From the NCBI GenBank assembly GCA_023430945.1, contig JAEYYE010000249.1:1-8756 (forward strand): DNA of 8,756 bases, written 5' to 3'. Numbering within the stretch: the first letter of the stretch is position 1; every line of letters begins with the position of its first letter. This DNA is from Bacteroidota bacterium. Lineage in GTDB: Bacteria; Bacteroidota; Bacteroidia; Flavobacteriales_F; PHOS-HE28. The position numbers and the translations under genes are program-made. This document shows positions 5,191 to 8,756 of this stretch, piece by piece. The notes under the pieces are model-generated. The model saw only the letters and a list, made by a program, of their open reading frames with translations, was not told the DNA's origin and did no database searches.

Positions 5191-6995
5191 TTCCCTCTGT
5201 CGGCTTCTTCATCCATCCGCCATCGCATCATGTCCATTTCCGGGCTTCCGGTATTCGCGATCGTGGCGATCGGATCGTTCTGCCTGTTCGCTGTATTTCT
5301 CCGGCACACATCGCATTGGCCGCAATCCTGTGGATCGGGTTCATCGAAGTAGGCGAGCAACGATCTCGACCGGCATACAGTGGAACTTTCCACGTAACCG
5401 ATCATGGCTTCCTGGCGCGCTGTGGCGCGTTCCTTCCGATCCTTCAACGCCACCGGATCCAGTTGGAGCCGTTGTGTATCCGCGCGCGGAACAAGCAGGG
5501 TGATGGAAGGTGAATCGCTGCTTTTCCTATAGCTGATCACCTTCATGCGATCGAGCTCCTTCAGCCGTTCGATCACCGTGGTAACCTGCCATGCGTTCAT
5601 GCGCGCGAGTTGTTTCTCATCAATGATCGAAGGCTCCTCGAACATTCCGCCGTACGATCGGAGCAGCGATTCAAGCAATGGGCCGAGCCGCGGATCGCCT
5701 ACTCGCAACCGGTAGATCGTATCCGTGGTGGTGGTGATCAACGCGCGTGAAGGCGATCGCACACCTTCGGACAATGCGATCCTGCCATCCAGTTCCAGGG
5801 CTTTCAACGCACTGCCAACGATCCCGATCGGAAGGCCGGTGCGATCGGCGATCGCCCGAAGATCGACCGGATAGTTCTCCATCGATCCGGAACCGATCGC
5901 GATGCCGTTCATGTCGGCGAATGCCTGGTACACGCGGCGAACGTCGGTCAATGGTGGGAAGGATGCTTCCAATTTTTCCAACGCCCTTTCCCGATCGCCA
6001 TCGGCGATGAGCAGGAAGGCATGCGCCGTGTCACCATCACGGCCGCCGCGACCGGCCTCCTGGTAATAGCTCTCCAGATCGGGCGGCAGGTCCATGTGGA
6101 TCACCGTGCGCACATCGGGTTTGTCGATCCCCATGCCGAAGGCGTTCGTGGCCACCACGATGCGCGTTGCACCGGTCGTCCACGCCTTCTGTATGCGATC
6201 ACGATCTTCGGCGGCCATACCCGCGTGATAGGCTTCAGCATCAAGTCCATGATGTTTCAGGAAATGGGCGATCCGCATGGTGCCTTTCCGATCGCGTAGA
6301 TAGACCAACGCAGTGCCCGGCACATTGCGCAGGATCCGCAGGAGCCGGCCTTGTTTATCCTCTCCGCGGCTCACCCAGAACACCAATTCCTTGCGTTGGA
6401 ATCCGCTGCGGATCACGTTCGGGGAAGAGAAGGAAAGTTTCTCCATGATGTCCTGCGCCACCCTCTTCGTCGCAGAAGCGGTCAATGCGATCACCGGCAC
6501 TTCGGGCCGCTGCATCCTTATCTCATGGATCTTCAGGTAGGATGGCCTGAAATCATACCCCCATTGCGAAATGCAATGTGCTTCATCCACGGCGATCAAC
6601 CCCAGTGGAAGTCTGGGAAGTCTTCCGAGGAAATGATCGGTGCCCAGCCTTTCCGGTGAAACATAGAGGAAGGAAAGCTTCCCGGCCAGCGCGCTGTCCA
6701 GCGCGTTCTCGATCTCGGCCTGTGTCATTCCGGAGATGATCGCACGTGCGGGGATCGATCGTTCGCGCAGGCGTGCCACCTGATCGCGCATGAGGGCGAT
6801 CAGTGGTGAGATCACCAGACAAAGCTTTCCGCCTGCGATCGCGGGCACCTGGAAACACAGGCTTTTTCCACCACCTGTGGGCAGTAGTGCGAGCGTGTCG
6901 CGGCCTTCCAGGACCGATGCGATCACCTGCTCCTGCATGGGCCGGAACGCGGTGAAGCCCCAATATCGCTGAAGTACTTCGTGGATCCCCGTCAT
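5187..6995 (-). CDS. recQ: RecQ family ATP-dependent DNA helicase
   Basis: A 602-aa 3'-5' superfamily 2 helicase for recombination and replication-fork repair. In order: Q-motif region GFTAFRPMQEQVI (13-25); Walker A LLPTGGGKS (37-45); DEAH (137-140) followed by the aromatic-rich loop CISQWGYDFRPSY (141-153); TASAT (172-176); second RecA domain from about 215 with HAGM; and motif VI QEAGRGGRDG (312-321). After the helicase core comes a roughly 200-aa stretch with winged-helix-like character. The zinc-binding cysteines come only then, at Cys541, 558, 561 and 564 (CRSRSLLAYF ... DCGQCDVC). In E. coli RecQ the zinc module directly follows the helicase core, and an HRDC domain ends the protein; no HRDC is visible here. 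I recall this order from a Bacteroidota RecQ subgroup, so it is probably lineage-typical rather than broken. recQ is first in the recQ-mpg-fmt operon and divergent from ilvE. Confidence 0.95.
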   Translation of the reverse strand: MTGIHEVLQRYWGFTAFRPMQEQVIASVLEGRDTLALLPTGGGKSLCFQVPAIAGGKLCLVISPLIALMRDQVARLRERSIPARAIISGMTQAEIENALDSALAGKLSFLYVSPERLGTDHFLGRLPRLPLGLIAVDEAHCISQWGYDFRPSYLKIHEIRMQRPEVPVIALTASATKRVAQDIMEKLSFSSPNVIRSGFQRKELVFWVSRGEDKQGRLLRILRNVPGTALVYLRDRKGTMRIAHFLKHHGLDAEAYHAGMAAEDRDRIQKAWTTGATRIVVATNAFGMGIDKPDVRTVIHMDLPPDLESYYQEAGRGGRDGDTAHAFLLIADGDRERALEKLEASFPPLTDVRRVYQAFADMNGIAIGSGSMENYPVDLRAIADRTGLPIGIVGSALKALELDGRIALSEGVRSPSRALITTTTDTIYRLRVGDPRLGPLLESLLRSYGGMFEEPSIIDEKQLARMNAWQVTTVIERLKELDRMKVISYRKSSDSPSITLLVPRADTQRLQLDPVALKDRKERATARQEAMIGYVESSTVCRSRSLLAYFDEPDPQDCGQCDVCRRNTANRQNDPIATIANTGSPEMDMMRWRMDEEADRGK

Positions 6996-7029
6996 GCCCG
7001 ATCGGCCTTCGTACCGGCCATTTCCCTTG

Positions 7030-7037
7030 CAAAGGCA
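7030..7037 (-). promoter_or_regulatory. Candidate -7 box of the recQ-mpg-fmt operon
   Basis: The minus strand reads TGCCTTTG, one mismatch from TAnnTTTG. It lies 34 bp upstream of the recQ ATG and gives a leader of about 30 nt. No clear -33 TTG is seen. It lies back to back with the ilvE box. Confidence 0.4.
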
Positions 7038-7044
7038 GGAGGGT

Positions 7045-7052
7045 TACCTTTG
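7045..7052 (+). promoter_or_regulatory. Bacteroidota-type -7 box of ilvE
   Basis: TACCTTTG is an exact TAnnTTTG match. A TTG at 7027-7029 lies only 15 bp upstream, shorter than the preferred spacing of about 19. A transcription start near 7057 would make ATG 7063 almost leaderless and favours ATG 7081 as the translation start. Confidence 0.6.
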
Positions 7053-7080
7053 TGCCAGTTCGATGAAAAGTACAAGTTCC

Positions 7081-8148
7081 ATGATCATTTCCGGGCAAAA
7101 GATAGTTACGCAACGTACCGAGCGATCACGTTTGTCCGGCACGGACCTTACGAACATCAAGTTCGGCCGGGTCTTCAGCGATCACATGTTCGTGATGGAC
7201 TATGCAGATGGTGACTGGGGCTCGCCGCGGATCGAACCGTTCGGTGATATCACCATGAGCCCGGCCTCCTCGGTGCTTCACTACGGCCAGTCGATCTTTG
7301 AAGGGTTGAAGGCCTATCGCAGCGAGGATGGTGGCATCAACATCTTCAGGCCACAGGCAAATGCGCGGCGGATGAACCGGAGCGCACAGCGCATGTGCAT
7401 GCCTACCGTACCGGAGGAACTTTTCATGGACGCGATGATCGAACTGATCAGGCTGGATCGCGATTGGATCCCAGAAGGGGAGGACAGCGCCCTTTACATC
7501 CGGCCGTTCATGATCGCCGCCGATGACTACATCGGCATCAAGCCGAGCGATACGTACAGGTTCATGATCTTCACGTGCCCGGTGCGGGGTTACTACAGCG
7601 AGCCCGTGCGCGTGCGGATCGAGATGGAATACAGCAGGGCATTTCCCGGTGGCACCGGTTTCGCGAAGTGTGCCGGCAACTATGCCGCAGCATTGTATCC
7701 CACGAAACTCGCCCAGGAAAAAGGCATCCACCAACAGATCTGGACCGATGCGGTCGAGCACAAGTACATCGAGGAGAGCGGCACGATGAACGTGTTCTTC
7801 ATGATCGATGGGACGCTGCGCACGCCAGATGCGGGCAACACCGTGCTCGAAGGGATCACGCGCGACAGCATGATCCAGCTCGCGAAGAAGGAAGGTGTTC
7901 CGATCAAGGTCGGAAAGGTGGCCGTTGAAGAAGTGGTGGATGCTGCGCGGAAAGGAACATTGCAGGAAGCATTCGGTGCAGGCACCGCGGCCACGATCGC
8001 CCATATCCAGAGCATCGAGGTGAACAACGATGTGTTCCAGTTACCTCCGGTGGATCAACGCAAAGTATCCAACCACCTTGCAGCCCTTCTTGATGATATC
8101 CGCCGTGGCAAGGTGAAGGATGAGTTCGGCTGGCTGGTACGCGCCTGA
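7081..8148 (+). CDS. ilvE: Branched-chain amino acid aminotransferase
   Basis: IlvE (EC 2.6.1.42) interconverts Leu, Ile and Val with their 2-oxo acids using PLP and 2-oxoglutarate/glutamate. The 355-aa product fits the eukaryote-like long BCAT subgroup: SDHMFVMDY (33-41), LHYGQSIFEGLKAY (66-79), the catalytic lysine in GFAKCAGNYAAALYP (193-207; Lys196), the class IV signature IEESGTMNVFF (230-240), TPDAGNTVLEGITRDS (248-263) and the late EAFGAGTAATI (296-306). ATG 7081 is preferred because it gives the normal length and a sensible leader behind the -7 box. ATG 7063 (six residues longer) is the main alternative. An in-frame ATG at 6994 lies upstream of the -7 box and is unlikely. It is divergent from recQ, and its TGA abuts the stop of the convergent SiaC gene. 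Confidence 0.95.
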   Translation: MIISGQKIVTQRTERSRLSGTDLTNIKFGRVFSDHMFVMDYADGDWGSPRIEPFGDITMSPASSVLHYGQSIFEGLKAYRSEDGGINIFRPQANARRMNRSAQRMCMPTVPEELFMDAMIELIRLDRDWIPEGEDSALYIRPFMIAADDYIGIKPSDTYRFMIFTCPVRGYYSEPVRVRIEMEYSRAFPGGTGFAKCAGNYAAALYPTKLAQEKGIHQQIWTDAVEHKYIEESGTMNVFFMIDGTLRTPDAGNTVLEGITRDSMIQLAKKEGVPIKVGKVAVEEVVDAARKGTLQEAFGAGTAATIAHIQSIEVNNDVFQLPPVDQRKVSNHLAALLDDIRRGKVKDEFGWLVRA

Positions 8149-8541
8149 TCAGAAAAGGTCCTTCACTTCAATGAATTTGAAGTCCAGGCCGAAGAAGCTC
8201 TGGTAATCCTTCCCGGTCTCGGCCATCTCCTCATCGCCGGTCTCGTAGTGCCAGTTCACCTGCACTTTCTGGCCACGCTCGGTAACGGCATCCAGCTTCT
8301 GGAAGATGTTGTACAGATGTTTCGATGAACTGGTGTCGAGGTAATCGAGCTTCATGTTCACCGTGGTCTCGCCCTTGGGTTCCTGGAGATATTCCTCCAG
8401 CCAGCGGTACACGCGGGAGTAGAACTGTTCCGAATTGTGCGGGAGCGATCGGCCGATGAATTCAAGAAGTCCTTGTTCAAGGTCCAGGTCGATCTGTGGT
8501 GATGTATCGGTGCGATCGATGTGAAAACGCTTCGTGGCCAT
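8149..8541 (-). CDS. SiaC family regulatory phosphoprotein (DUF1987)
   Basis: A 130-aa cytosolic protein matching DUF1987: IDRTDTSPQIDLDLEQGL at the N-terminus, IGRSLPHNSEQFYSRVYRWLEEYL (29-52), then LDYLDTSSSKHLYNIF (65-80) and WHYETGDEEMAETGKDY (97-113). In Pseudomonas aeruginosa SiaC is phosphorylated on Thr68 within the N-T-S-S segment by the kinase SiaB and dephosphorylated by SiaA. The unphosphorylated form activates the diguanylate cyclase SiaD. The equivalent residue here is Thr70, so phospho-switching is plausible. No siaA, siaB or siaD is visible in the window, and the partner in this phylum is unknown to me. ATG at 8539-8541 is chosen because the family starts there; the frame stays open to 8619. 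A -7-like CACCTTTG (one mismatch) is at 8563-8570 on the same strand. The coding sequence has almost no GATC, unlike its neighbours. Confidence 0.9.
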   Translation of the reverse strand: MATKRFHIDRTDTSPQIDLDLEQGLLEFIGRSLPHNSEQFYSRVYRWLEEYLQEPKGETTVNMKLDYLDTSSSKHLYNIFQKLDAVTERGQKVQVNWHYETGDEEMAETGKDYQSFFGLDFKFIEVKDLF

Positions 8542-8562
8542 GACCGTAACGATGAGTTCGGC

Positions 8563-8570
8563 CAAAGGTG
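8563..8570 (-). promoter_or_regulatory. Candidate -7 box of the SiaC-family gene
   Basis: The minus strand reads CACCTTTG, one mismatch from TAnnTTTG, 21 bp upstream of the ATG. No TTG is seen at the ideal -33 distance, so it is tentative. Confidence 0.35.
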
Positions 8571-8661
8571 ATGTACGGCCAGCAACGAAAGATCCACGCT
8601 GCCCGCATCCGATCAACAACCATGGGTGGATAACGGCGTGGCGATCGGCACCGATCGAAGA

Positions 8662-8756
8662 TCAGCGGATGCGGTATTCCGTGAGGATCTGGCTGTCCGT
8701 TGGCAGTACGATCTCGCTGTCGTTCGCGCGGCGAACCCAGTACATGTATTTGCCGG
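8662..8756 (-). CDS. C-terminal end of an unidentified protein (partial)
   Basis: A minus-strand frame enters from the right edge and stops with TGA at 8662-8664, giving 30 residues. It reads GKYMYWVRRANDSEIVLPTD and then ends SQILTEYRIR. The mix of aromatic, charged and hydrophobic residues looks like real protein rather than antisense noise, and the stop is 120 bp upstream of the SiaC start, a normal spacing for a preceding gene on the same strand. I do not recognise the family from so short a tail. A SiaB-type kinase or other signalling partner would be a natural thing to look for just beyond the edge, but nothing here shows it. Confidence 0.5.
   Translation of the reverse strand, partial: GKYMYWVRRANDSEIVLPTDSQILTEYRIR

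Noticed and set aside
5187..5470. RecQ as a truncated gene because HRDC is missing
   Set aside because: The zinc cysteines are complete and the stop overlaps the mpg start codon, so the end is natural.
7126..8004. A long open frame (292 codons) antisense to ilvE
   Set aside because: It mirrors the codon pattern of ilvE, whose identity is certain; the product is His/Arg-rich with no domain.
8542..8619. A 26-residue N-terminal extension of the SiaC protein
   Set aside because: It runs through the likely promoter and is absent from the family, which begins at the internal ATG.

Overview
The window looks like chromosomal DNA from a Bacteroidota bacterium, probably Flavobacteriales or a close relative, but with unusually high GC (somewhat above 50% by eye). 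Three things point there: exact TAnnTTTG promoter -7 boxes of the Bacteroidota type before the H1-like, HU and ilvE genes, weak Shine-Dalgarno sites, and gene families typical of that phylum (a RecQ with a late zinc motif, a SiaC/DUF1987 protein, a Lys/Ala-rich H1-like protein). Nothing suggests a phage, plasmid, transposon, CRISPR array or RNA gene. The region is compact and housekeeping in character.

Layout. Left edge: the C-terminal half of a PabC-like class IV aminotransferase (+) converges on a YqgE/AlgH protein (-), with overlapping stop codons. pdxH (+) lies back to back with yqgE and ends at a strong bidirectional terminator. That terminator is shared with a small histone-H1-like gene (-). 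A 287-bp spacer follows, then trmH (-), then an HU gene (-) that has its own consensus promoter and a strong terminator. Upstream of HU is a three-gene minus-strand operon, recQ > mpg > fmt, in which each junction is a 4-nt ATGA overlap. recQ is divergent from ilvE (+) across a short region where the two candidate -7 boxes lie back to back. ilvE converges on a SiaC-family gene (-), and the two stop codons abut as TGATCA. The right edge holds the last 30 codons of an unidentified minus-strand gene.

Functional themes. DNA repair and recombination: RecQ helicase and Mpg glycosylase, coupled to Fmt (initiator tRNA formylation). Nucleoid packaging: HU and an H1-like protein within 1.6 kb. tRNA modification: TrmH. 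PLP chemistry: PdxH makes the cofactor used by the two class IV aminotransferases. Signalling: SiaC.

I found no convincing undescribed multi-gene system. The most unusual signal is genome-style rather than gene-level: GATC, mostly as CGATC, GATCG or GGATC, occurs about 200 times by approximate hand count, against about 33 expected from composition, with two long GATC-free islands. Other points worth checking are the overlap between the HU terminator and a possible trmH promoter, the inverted repeat just upstream of the HU promoter, and the RecQ domain order.
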